Shown in pieces: positions 53,437 through 61,598 of a DNA stretch of 64,000 nt (positions are counted from its first letter, which is position 1; every line of letters starts with the position of its first letter). The position numbers and the translations under genes are program-made. Origin of the DNA: an uncultured Victivallales bacterium (GTDB lineage: Bacteria > Verrucomicrobiota > Lentisphaeria > Victivallales > UBA1829); NCBI GenBank assembly GCA_944390795.1, contig CALXRI010000003.1:71100-135099 (forward strand), given 5' to 3'. Below the pieces are notes generated by a model, which saw only the letters and a list, made by a program, of their open reading frames with translations, was not told where the DNA came from and searched no databases.

Positions 53437-56403
53437 ATGAGGAATCTGTGGAAATGCCTGTTCGTCTGTTTCGGTGCGGCGGGATGCTGCGCGCTTCCGG
53501 GCGCGGATCTGGTCAGGGATGGAAAGGCGCAGGCCGTGATTGTACTGGACTCCTCCGCCGGTGCGGTGGAAAAACATGCGGCGCGGGAACTGTCCGTGTT
53601 TGTGGAGAAGATCACCGGCGCGCGCCTTCCCGTTGCCGAAAAGGCCTCTCCCGGCAAAATTGCGGTGCGGATCGGGAAAACCGGCGCGGGAAATCCGCCT
53701 CCGGAATGGAAGACGCTCGCCGACCGGATCCGGGAGGACGGCTTCGGAGTGGCCGCAGGGAAAGATGGCGTTTTCCTGTTCGCGAATGTCGGACGCGGAC
53801 TCCTTTACGGCGTTTACCATGTCCTGCGGAAATACGGCGGCGTTTACTTCCTTTATCCGGGCGAGGAGGGGGAAGTGGTCCCGAAGCGTCCGGATTTTTC
53901 CATTCCGGACGGGAGCGAAGTGCGCAATCCCGTGTTTTCCTACCGGAAATTCCACCTGAACGGCGGATCCGGGTGGACCCCTGAAACTTACGACTGGCTT
54001 CTGCGGAACGGGCTGGTCCTCTATTCCGGTCCGGTGAATTTTTCGCCGTCGAACAGGCACTGCGCTTTTCTGGAAGAGCGCGGAACCGTTTTTCAGGAAG
54101 GCGGCCATACAATGGGCGTCATGCTGATCGGATCGACGAAAAGCAACCGGGAATACCGGGAGAAGACCGCGTCGCTTCTGAAGGAGCATCCCGAGTATTT
54201 CGGGCTTGTGGACGGCAAACGGCTGCCCGCCGGAAATTACGCGGGATGCTGCCAGCCCTGCACGTCGAATCCGGAAGTGCTGAAACGGATGCTTGCCTAT
54301 TGTCTGGAACGCAGCCGGATCTACGGGGGGCGTGAGCATCATCGCAACTTCTGCAATGACGACCACACGGTCTGGTGTCAGTGCGAGGCGTGCCGGAAAC
54401 TGGATTCCCCGCTGGAGACGAACAGCATGAGCCGCCGTTCGACACGCTGGTGGCATTTCGTGAATCACATGGCGCATGAAATTCTGGATTCCGGAAAGTT
54501 TCCGAATACGACCGTGACGACGCTCGCCTATCAGAACTTCCGGATGCCGCCGCTCGGGATCAAGCCCGATCCGCGCGTGCTGGTCGGTGTGGCGCCGCAT
54601 CAGCGCTGCTACATTCACCCGCTGACCGATCCCGCCTGTCCGATCAATGCGGACAAGTTCCGTGGCATGTTTGAAGCGTGGCACAAGGCCGGAATGCGTC
54701 TCTTCACCTTTGAATACCACCCCGAAATGCCGGGCGCGACGAATTATCTCTTCAACGAGAAGACCTGGGTGGAGGATCTGCGTTTCTACCGCCGGCTCGG
54801 CATGGCGGGCTACGGGATGGTCACGAATGCCCCGAACGCTCCTTATAACCACTACAGGAAGAATCCGCCGCGCCAGTATCAGTGCCGCAACCGCTGGATG
54901 AGTTCCTGGCAGAGACACTGGATGACCGGGTATTTCTCCTGGAATATCGACGCGGATTACGACGCCGTTTCCGAGAAGATCAACTCCCTGTATTACGGTC
55001 CGGCATGGAAGGTGATGCGGGATTACCGGAAGCTTCTCACCGAAGCGGTGCAGGATTCCCGCCTCCACATGGGATACGGCACGCCGAACAGCGTGCTCGG
55101 GAAGTGCTATGACCGTCCCGGGATTCCGCAGAACGCCATGCGGCTTCTTGCCGAGGCGGAGAAAGCCGCGGGAAGCGATCCGGTGATCCTCAGGCGCATC
55201 GCGCTGGACCGCGAGTATTTCAAGGCGAACTGGGAGGCCGCGCACCGGGAATATCTTGCCACGCGCCAGAAGGAATACAATGTGCGGCGCCGCACCGGCG
55301 CAATTTCGATTGACGGGAAACTGGACGAGGCGGACTGGAAGGACGCTGAATTCTGTTCCGACTTCAAGGTTTTCATTAAGGGCAATCCGACCGATGTGAA
55401 GGCCGATCCGGAAACGTTCGTCCGGATGCTGTATGACAATTCCAATCTCTATTTCGCCGTCGAGGCGATGAAGGCCCGGAACGGCCGGGTGAACGCTGAG
55501 GCGAAGAGCGACGGGATCTCCGCATTGAATGGAAGTCATATTGAAATCTTTCTGACGCCGCCGGAGCGGAAGGGCTACTATTATCACCTGGGATTCAGCG
55601 TCAACGGATATCTTTATCAGGCACTTACGACCTCCGGATCCTCCCGGGACGAAACGGTCCGCCTGAATCCCGAATACAAGGTGCGCGATCTCCCCGACCG
55701 CTGGATCCTGGAAGCGCGTGTTCCCGTCGGGCCGCTGAAGGTCAAACTCCGCGACGGCCTTGTCTGGCGGATCAACGTCGGGCGTTTTGCCCTTGCCGAT
55801 TCCGGGCGGATGCAGGGTTCCAGCTGGAGCGCGGGCGTTTTTCACGGTTCGGATGTGCACCGGACCGTGGCATTCGGCAAACAGGGCGCGATCCTGAGGA
55901 ACGGCGATCTGGAGGATCTGACCGGGCCGAAAATCCGGAAGAAAAGGAATCCCGCGAAAAAAGAGTGGGTTTATGGATCGGGAAGCGTGCCGAATTTCTG
56001 GTTCTTCAACGAGAACAACACCGGCAGTGTCGAAATGCGGAACGATTCTCCCGCATCCGGCAAGCAGTATATGCGCGTGAGCGGACTCAATGCCTTCATC
56101 GGGCAGGTGCTTACGCTTCCCGCGAAGATGCCGGGCCGCTTCCGGATCACCGCCCGGGTGCGCGGCAGGGGGGAGGCGCTTCTGCTGCTCTACCGGAACG
56201 GCAGATATTTCCGCGGGGATCAGAAGCGGAAAAGTTTCGACTCCCCCGGCGCATGGATCACGCTCTCCAATGAAATCGAATGCCCCGAAGGGAAGAACCT
56301 GACCTTCTACATGAGGATCACCGGCACGGTTGACATTGACGACATTCGCATTCTTCCCATGGACGGCGAGGAGGAAATGCCCAATGCGATGAAACACACC
56401 TGA
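53437..56403 (+). CDS. Exported DUF4838 protein with CBM9-like domain
   Basis: The 988-aa product has a signal peptide (LFVCFGAAGCCALPGA), an alpha-glucuronidase-N-terminal-like domain with GLLYGVYHVLRKYGGVYF near 125, a DUF4838 region with HRNFCNDDHTVWCQCEACRK (CxCxxC cluster) near 300-330, then a CBM9-like beta-sandwich at about 620-800 (IDGKLDEADWKDAEF, RMLYDDNSNLYFAVEA-like strand) and a C-terminal carbohydrate-binding-like domain. ATG 53437 follows AAGGAG. Probably binds or acts on complex glycans outside the cytoplasm. Activity not established. Confidence 0.8.
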   Translation: MRNLWKCLFVCFGAAGCCALPGADLVRDGKAQAVIVLDSSAGAVEKHAARELSVFVEKITGARLPVAEKASPGKIAVRIGKTGAGNPPPEWKTLADRIREDGFGVAAGKDGVFLFANVGRGLLYGVYHVLRKYGGVYFLYPGEEGEVVPKRPDFSIPDGSEVRNPVFSYRKFHLNGGSGWTPETYDWLLRNGLVLYSGPVNFSPSNRHCAFLEERGTVFQEGGHTMGVMLIGSTKSNREYREKTASLLKEHPEYFGLVDGKRLPAGNYAGCCQPCTSNPEVLKRMLAYCLERSRIYGGREHHRNFCNDDHTVWCQCEACRKLDSPLETNSMSRRSTRWWHFVNHMAHEILDSGKFPNTTVTTLAYQNFRMPPLGIKPDPRVLVGVAPHQRCYIHPLTDPACPINADKFRGMFEAWHKAGMRLFTFEYHPEMPGATNYLFNEKTWVEDLRFYRRLGMAGYGMVTNAPNAPYNHYRKNPPRQYQCRNRWMSSWQRHWMTGYFSWNIDADYDAVSEKINSLYYGPAWKVMRDYRKLLTEAVQDSRLHMGYGTPNSVLGKCYDRPGIPQNAMRLLAEAEKAAGSDPVILRRIALDREYFKANWEAAHREYLATRQKEYNVRRRTGAISIDGKLDEADWKDAEFCSDFKVFIKGNPTDVKADPETFVRMLYDNSNLYFAVEAMKARNGRVNAEAKSDGISALNGSHIEIFLTPPERKGYYYHLGFSVNGYLYQALTTSGSSRDETVRLNPEYKVRDLPDRWILEARVPVGPLKVKLRDGLVWRINVGRFALADSGRMQGSSWSAGVFHGSDVHRTVAFGKQGAILRNGDLEDLTGPKIRKKRNPAKKEWVYGSGSVPNFWFFNENNTGSVEMRNDSPASGKQYMRVSGLNAFIGQVLTLPAKMPGRFRITARVRGRGEALLLLYRNGRYFRGDQKRKSFDSPGAWITLSNEIECPEGKNLTFYMRITGTVDIDDIRILPMDGEEEMPNAMKHT

Positions 56404-56473
56404 GATGGCGGCGAAAGAGGAAAACGATCCGGATTCCGGATTGAGCAAATGAACAGGAAGGAGTTGTATTAGA

Positions 56474-57640
56474 ATGAAACATGATGAAAACGATCTGCTT
56501 TCCGCGGCGGAGAAGTATGCGGATCTTCTCCGGGAGATCCGGCGCGATCTGCACCGCCACCCGGAGCTGGGATTTCAGGAGTTCCGCACGACGGAGAAAA
56601 TCCGCGAATGCCTGAGATCCATTCCGGGAATGAAATTTCTTCCGCAGAAGTGTCCGACCGGCGTGATCGCCGAGCTGCCGGGCGAATCGGAACGGACGGT
56701 CGCCCTGCGCGCGGATATCGACGCGCTGGCGATTGCGGAGGCCAATTCGCACACTTACGTTTCGGAAACGCCGGGAGTCATGCACGCGTGCGGCCATGAC
56801 GGGCATGTGGCGCTGCTGCTCGGGGCTGCGCTGCTGCTCGGGGAGCGGAAACGTCCCTGGACCGTCCGTTTCCTTTTTCAGCCCGCCGAGGAGATTGTTC
56901 CGAGCGGCGCGCCGGTTTTCCTCCGGGAGGGCGCGCTGGACCATGTGGAGGCCGTTTTCGGGTTTCATCTGAACGCGACATCCGATTTCGGAAAAGTCGG
57001 TTGGTATGACGGCGCCGTCATGGCGGGAGGGGTCGCCTTCCGGATCTCCATCCGGGGAAAGGGCGGCCATTCGGCTTATCCGGAGAAGTGCGTGAATCCG
57101 ATTTTCACGGCATGCGACATCATATCCTCTCTTCCCGGCATCCGGGATTCGATCCATCCTTTCCATCCCTGCAACATCGTGCCTGTGAAATGCGTTGCCG
57201 ACGATTATGAGAACAAGATTCCGGATACGGCGCTTGTCGAAGGGCGCTTCAAATTTCTCGACGGGAAGGCCGAAACTGTGTTCCGCGAAAAAATAGCGTT
57301 TCTGGTGGACGGATGCGCAAGGAAGAGCGGTGCGCGGTGCGAACTGGAGCTGAGCCCGAAATATCCGATCACGTGGAATGCGCCGGAGCTCGGACGGCGT
57401 GTTGTGCTGCCGTCCGCCGAGCAGCTCGGGCTGGAGACCGTCCGCATCGTGCCCAGCATGGGATCCGACGACTTCGCATGGTATGCCGAAAAGGTTCCCG
57501 CCTATTACATGACGTTCGGAATCCGCAAGGGGGAGGATTTTCCGATTGCGCACACTCCCGTGTTCGATTTTGACGAGGCGATTCTTCCCCTCGGGGCCGC
57601 GCAGATGTGCGCCTGCGCCCTGAACTGCCGTTTGTCATAA
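56474..57640 (+). CDS. M20D-family metallohydrolase (hippurate hydrolase/amidohydrolase-like)
   Basis: The 388-aa product has RRDLHRHPELGFQEFRT near 24, ALRADIDALAIAE near 78 with a metal Asp, MHACGHDGHVA near 103, FLFQPAEEI with metal Glu pair near 137, a lid domain (about 185-290) and the late GSDDFAWYAE with a metal residue. M20D enzymes cleave amide bonds of acylated amino acids or similar compounds; an N-acyl sugar substrate is possible here (inference). No signal peptide. A terminator follows, closing the 51.6-57.7 kb operon. Confidence 0.9.
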   Translation: MKHDENDLLSAAEKYADLLREIRRDLHRHPELGFQEFRTTEKIRECLRSIPGMKFLPQKCPTGVIAELPGESERTVALRADIDALAIAEANSHTYVSETPGVMHACGHDGHVALLLGAALLLGERKRPWTVRFLFQPAEEIVPSGAPVFLREGALDHVEAVFGFHLNATSDFGKVGWYDGAVMAGGVAFRISIRGKGGHSAYPEKCVNPIFTACDIISSLPGIRDSIHPFHPCNIVPVKCVADDYENKIPDTALVEGRFKFLDGKAETVFREKIAFLVDGCARKSGARCELELSPKYPITWNAPELGRRVVLPSAEQLGLETVRIVPSMGSDDFAWYAEKVPAYYMTFGIRKGEDFPIAHTPVFDFDEAILPLGAAQMCACALNCRLS

Positions 57641-57668
57641 GCTGTCGTGCGGCGTTTCGTTTCCGTTC

Positions 57669-57708
57669 CGCGCAATTTCCGGATATTGCCGGAGTTGCGC
57701 GTTTTTTT
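57669..57708 (+). terminator. Rho-independent terminator after the M20 gene
   Basis: CGCGCAA (57669-57675) and TTGCGCG (57695-57701) enclose a smaller TCCGG/CCGGA pairing and are followed by seven T residues. It separates the glycan locus from the B12 operon. Confidence 0.85.
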
Positions 57709-57729
57709 GTGTTTTCGGCAGCGCGGAGA

Positions 57730-57758
57730 CTGGCAAAAAAGGATTTTCATATTATATT
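57730..57758 (+). promoter_or_regulatory. Sigma70-like promoter for the B12 operon
   Basis: CTGGCA (57730-57735) and TATATT (57753-57758) are 17 bases apart. The predicted start point (about 57765) is exactly where the riboswitch begins. Confidence 0.65.
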
Positions 57759-57762
57759 AAGA

Positions 57763-57895
57763 CGAAGTTGTTGACCGCATGCAGTGAATTCGGTGTGAGT
57801 CCGAAGCTGTCGCGCAACCGTTATAGTCGGGTCCTGCTGCGGTCGGATTGTTTTATGGCCGGTGTTGCAAAGCGGATGCCGGCCCGGATTGTGCG
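57763..57895 (+). promoter_or_regulatory. Cobalamin (B12) riboswitch
   Basis: The conserved cobalamin-aptamer core is present at 57785-57822: a GTGAATTCGGTGTGAGTCCG block followed by CTGTCGCGCAACCG. GACCGCA (57773-57779) pairs with TGCGGTC (57838-57844) to close the core. GGCCGG (57857-57862) and CCGGCC (57879-57884) form a hairpin just before the ribosome binding site of the first gene, AAAGGA at 57904-57909, placing it to affect translation. A textbook B12 box (GCCACTG) is not visible, so this is a short variant. Confidence 0.8.
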
Positions 57896-57918
57896 CGTAA
57901 CACAAAGGATGAAACATC

Positions 57919-58869
57919 ATGCCGCATCGTTCGATCTCCCCCTCCCGCCGGCCCGCGGATGTTCCCGCCGGGCGAATCGAGAAAGAAAAGGAAAAACGTT
58001 TTTTCACCCTCGTGGAGCTCCTCGTCGTGATTGCGATGATCGCAATTCTCGCGGGAATGCTTCTGCCTGCGCTCGCGCTTGCACGGGAGAAGGCGAAGGG
58101 GATTCAGTGCGCCTCGAATCTGAAGCAGGTCGGGACGGCATGGAAGTTCTATTCCGGCGACTGGGATTGCAACATGCCGATCTATGAATCCGGGAGCGTG
58201 TCGAAGTCCAGAAAATCCTGGATGGGATACAAGGGAAGCAAGGCCGGCGGAAAATACGGCAGCAATTCCGTGTATGAATGGGATCTGAAGCGGGGGTATC
58301 TCGGGGATTATCTTTCCCGGGAAGCGGTTCATTCGCTCAAATGCCCTTCCATGGAGCAGAATACCTCGACCGATGACGAGTTGATCGTGACCGGTTCCGG
58401 CGGATACGCCTACAATGTGAATATCGGTTCCTCTCTCTATTACCAGAGCGGGACCCGCTCCATGTACCGGGGATTCGGTTTGAAGGATTCCCAGATTGAA
58501 CAGCCGTCGCAGACGATTGTGTTCGGCGATTACGCGAGTCCCCCGATCTCCTTTGCGCTCGGCGAGGCGGTCGCCTATCCGGACATGTACGGGGTGTATT
58601 CCGTCGGAAGCAGTGTGGCGGACACCCGTCAGCTCGGACCGTTCGGTTCCGGGAAGGGGGACCTTGCGACCAACGGCTGTGGCATCCATTTCCGCCATGC
58701 CGGAGCGGCGAATGTCCTGTGGGCGGACGGACATGTCTCAGCGGAAAAGAGTCTCTCGCATGTCAACGAAAAGGAGGCGAGCGCCATTGCGTTTCTGCGT
58801 CTGCGCAGGATTGGAACCTTCGGCCCGGCCAACAATCTGTACTATGACCCGTGGAGCATTGTCGAATGA
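57919..58869 (+). CDS. Pseudopilin-like protein, first gene of the B12 operon
   Basis: The 316-aa product has a long basic leader, [20 protein letters not shown], and a soluble domain with the intact H-X9-DG motif [14 protein letters not shown] near 270. The residue before the motif's first Phe is Phe, not Gly. The gene lies directly after a cobalamin riboswitch and its ATG is preceded by AAAGGA. Its stop overlaps the btuF-like start (ATGA). Such proteins are normally assumed to be secretion or pilus parts; here the context points to corrinoid capture (inference). Confidence 0.88.
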   Translation: MPHRSISPSRRPADVPAGRIEKEKEKRFFTLVELLVVIAMIAILAGMLLPALALAREKAKGIQCASNLKQVGTAWKFYSGDWDCNMPIYESGSVSKSRKSWMGYKGSKAGGKYGSNSVYEWDLKRGYLGDYLSREAVHSLKCPSMEQNTSTDDELIVTGSGGYAYNVNIGSSLYYQSGTRSMYRGFGLKDSQIEQPSQTIVFGDYASPPISFALGEAVAYPDMYGVYSVGSSVADTRQLGPFGSGKGDLATNGCGIHFRHAGAANVLWADGHVSAEKSLSHVNEKEASAIAFLRLRRIGTFGPANNLYYDPWSIVE

Positions 58870-59804
58870 AGAGGAAACTGTTCACGGTTCTGCTGTCGCT
58901 TCCTCTGCTGCTTTCCGCGGAGCTGGTCTCTGAAACACGGGAGACCCTTTCCTACCGCCAGGGCAACGGCGAAACTGTGACCATTCACAAGCTGCCGAAG
59001 CGTGTCGTTGTTCTGCACATTTCATTGACCGGAACGTGGTATGCGGCCGGGGGAAAGGCGGTCGCCCGGCCCCATGCGCCGCGTCTCCGCGTGCTTCCCG
59101 AAGCGGCGCGAAGTCTGCCCGAGGTCGGGAACTACTACAATCCGGATCTGGAAAAACTCCTTTCGCTGGAGCCCGATCTGGTTCTTCTCCACAGTAAAAG
59201 AGGGAAGCACTGGGAGATCCAGAAACTGCTCCGCGCCACCGGGGTGGAGAGCGTCTGCGTCGATTATGCGAACTATGCCGATTTTCTGATTCTGCTCGAC
59301 TTTTTCGCCCGTCTGAACGGCAATCCTCCCGAGGCGCTCGCCTTGCGCAAACGCATTTCGGATAAGGTGGATGCGCTGTGCCGCAAAACGGCCTCGCATG
59401 AAAAACCCTCTTTTCTCTGCATGATCGCGGCGGGGGACACTTTTCTTTCCGAGACGCCGCGCGGCAACACAGCGGGCATGGCGGCCCGTCTCGGAGCGCG
59501 CAATGTCGTGCCCGAAGCCTCTGCAGTCCGCGTGAAATACAGCATGGAGCAGCTGATGCTTGCGGATCCGGACGTGATTTTTCTCCTTCGCACCGGTTCG
59601 GATGGAAAAAGCTCTCCGGAGGTGCGCGCGGGCCTTGACAAACGGATGGAATGGCGTAATTTGAAGGCGGTAAGAAACAATCGCGTTTATGCGCTGGAGC
59701 CGGAAATGTTTCTGTATCTGCCGGGTGAACGGTACCCGGAAGCCTTCCGCAGAGTCGCGGAATGTCTTTATCCGGAAATGAAAACGGAGGAAAACGGAAG
59801 GTGA
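58866..59804 (+). CDS. Corrinoid ABC transporter substrate-binding protein (BtuF-like)
   Basis: The 312-aa product has a signal peptide ([20 protein letters not shown]) and a two-lobe binding fold: [40 protein letters not shown] and [23 protein letters not shown]. This is the helical-backbone class used for B12, haem and siderophore uptake. B12 is supported by the riboswitch and by the downstream cobalamin-synthesis gene. It is coupled to both neighbours by overlapping start/stop codons. Confidence 0.88.
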   Translation: MKRKLFTVLLSLPLLLSAELVSETRETLSYRQGNGETVTIHKLPKRVVVLHISLTGTWYAAGGKAVARPHAPRLRVLPEAARSLPEVGNYYNPDLEKLLSLEPDLVLLHSKRGKHWEIQKLLRATGVESVCVDYANYADFLILLDFFARLNGNPPEALALRKRISDKVDALCRKTASHEKPSFLCMIAAGDTFLSETPRGNTAGMAARLGARNVVPEASAVRVKYSMEQLMLADPDVIFLLRTGSDGKSSPEVRAGLDKRMEWRNLKAVRNNRVYALEPEMFLYLPGERYPEAFRRVAECLYPEMKTEENGR

Positions 59805-60811
59805 GCGGACCGGACATCAGACAGCGCACCGGATTCCGGATTGCGGTTTTGATCCTGCTGGGAGGCTTCTGCCTGGCATCCTTCCTTTTTTCCATGCGCT
59901 GCGGCTCGCGGAATCTTTCCTGTGCGGAGATACTGAAGACCCTGTGGGCGGCGGACGATTCGACCGATTACCTGATTCTTTATCATATCCGTCTGCCGCG
60001 CGTGCTGCTCGGCGGGCTGGTCGGTGCGGCGCTCGCTCTTTCCGGCGCGATTCTGCAGGGGGTCATGCGCAATCCGCTTGCCGCACCGGGAATCATCGGG
60101 GTGTCTTCCGGCGGCGCGCTGACGGCCGTGGGAATCCTGCTTCTCCTGCCGCAATTCTCCGAACTCCTTGTTCCCGCGGCGTTTCTGGGCGCGCTGGCGA
60201 CGGCGGTGCTGGTTTACGCGCTTGCCTGGAAGGGGGGGATTCAGCCGGTGCGGCTGATCCTCTCCGGCGTGGCGGTCGCAAGCATGCTGAGCGCACTGGT
60301 GAGCATGCTGCTTCTGTTCAATTCCGAGCGCGCGGTGGTGGTGCTGGATTTCATGATCGGGAGTCTTTCCGCGAAGTCCTGGACGCAGGTGCGTCTGATC
60401 TGGCCTTACATTGTCTGCGGCGCTTTTGCGTCGTTTCTTCTGGCGCGGTCCCTGAACATTCTGGCGCTCGGGGACGAGGTTGCGGCCGGGCTCGGGCTTC
60501 GCGTGGAGCTCATGCGCGTGATCCTGCTTGCCTTGAGCGCGCTTCTGGCTGCGGCGTCCGTGAGCGTCGTCGGGCTTCTCGGCTTTGTCGGGCTGATCGC
60601 GCCGCATGTCGTGCGTCTGATGATCGGTTCCGACTGCCGTTACCTCCTGCCGGGCGCGGCGCTTTTCGGGTCGGGGATGCTGGTCTGCTGCGACACGGTC
60701 GGGCGGATCGCGATGGATCCCGTCGAACTGCCCGCGGGGATCATTCTCGCCCTTCTGGGACCGCCGTTTTTCCTCTATCTGCTGAGAAGGAGCGCGGATC
60801 ATGAAGCTTGA
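59801..60811 (+). CDS. Corrinoid ABC transporter permease (BtuC/FecCD family)
   Basis: The 336-aa polytopic protein shows FecCD-type motifs: RLPRVLLGGLVGAALALSGA near 65, QGVMRNPLAAPGIIGVSSGG near 88, ALGDEVAAGLGLRVELMR near 230, and GFVGLIAPHVVRLMIGSDCR near 265. About ten membrane helices. It starts at GTG 59801, overlapping the btuF stop as GTGA. Its end overlaps the ATPase gene by 11 bases. Confidence 0.93.
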   Translation: MSGPDIRQRTGFRIAVLILLGGFCLASFLFSMRCGSRNLSCAEILKTLWAADDSTDYLILYHIRLPRVLLGGLVGAALALSGAILQGVMRNPLAAPGIIGVSSGGALTAVGILLLLPQFSELLVPAAFLGALATAVLVYALAWKGGIQPVRLILSGVAVASMLSALVSMLLLFNSERAVVVLDFMIGSLSAKSWTQVRLIWPYIVCGAFASFLLARSLNILALGDEVAAGLGLRVELMRVILLALSALLAAASVSVVGLLGFVGLIAPHVVRLMIGSDCRYLLPGAALFGSGMLVCCDTVGRIAMDPVELPAGIILALLGPPFFLYLLRRSADHEA

Positions 60812-61598
60812 CATTGCGGAACTGTGCGCGGGATATGCGTCGAAGCGTGTGATCGATCAGCTGAACCTGTCCGTCGCTTCGGGGGAGATTCTGACGTTCA
60901 TCGGACCGAACGGGTGCGGGAAGTCCACGCTTCTCAAAACCGTTGCGCGCATTCTGAAACCGCAGGGGGGGGCGGTTCTGCTGGACGGGAAAAGCGTCCA
61001 TTCGATGAACACCGCGCATCTGGCGAAACGGCTTGCCGTGCTTCCGCAGATTCATTCCGCCCCGGAAGACATGACTGTGCGGACTCTGGTGGAATGCGGG
61101 CGCTTTCCGCATCACGGGAACTGGCGCGCGCCTTCGGCGCACGACCGCGAGGCGGTGGAACGCGTCCTGGCAATGACGCGCCTTACGGAACTGGCCTCGC
61201 GCAGGGTGGCGAATCTTTCCGGCGGCGAACGGCAGCGGGCCTGGATCGCGATGACGCTCGCGCAGGAGCCGAAGGTTCTGCTTCTCGACGAACCGACGAC
61301 TTTTCTGGATGTCTGCTGCCAGTTCGAGGTGATTGATCTGGTGCGGCGTTTGAACGCAGAACTCGGAATTACCGTGCTGATGGTTCTGCACGATTTGAAT
61401 CTTGCCGCGCGCTGCTCGGACCGTCTCGCGGCAATCCGGGACAGACGCGTATTCCGTGTCGGGACTCCCCGGGAGATTCTCACACCCGCGTTTCTGCGCG
61501 AGGTGTTCCATATCGAGGCGCGGGTGATGCCGGACGACGGCGGCATTCCCTTTATTCTGCCGTCCGGCTCCTGCCGCGGGAAAGAGGTGCGTCCATGA
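60801..61598 (+). CDS. Corrinoid ABC transporter ATPase (BtuD-like)
   Basis: The 265-aa ATPase has Walker [13 protein letters not shown] near 36, the Q-loop, signature [17 protein letters not shown] near 137, Walker [13 protein letters not shown] near 158 and a switch His in [11 protein letters not shown]. It powers the BtuC-like permease. AAGGAG precedes ATG 60801. Its stop overlaps the next start (ATGA). Confidence 0.94.
   Translation: MKLDIAELCAGYASKRVIDQLNLSVASGEILTFIGPNGCGKSTLLKTVARILKPQGGAVLLDGKSVHSMNTAHLAKRLAVLPQIHSAPEDMTVRTLVECGRFPHHGNWRAPSAHDREAVERVLAMTRLTELASRRVANLSGGERQRAWIAMTLAQEPKVLLLDEPTTFLDVCCQFEVIDLVRRLNAELGITVLMVLHDLNLAARCSDRLAAIRDRRVFRVGTPREILTPAFLREVFHIEARVMPDDGGIPFILPSGSCRGKEVRP

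Noticed and set aside
53368-56448. 1026-codon open frame on the minus strand
   Set aside because: Antisense to the DUF4838/CBM9 gene; no family features and no start signal.
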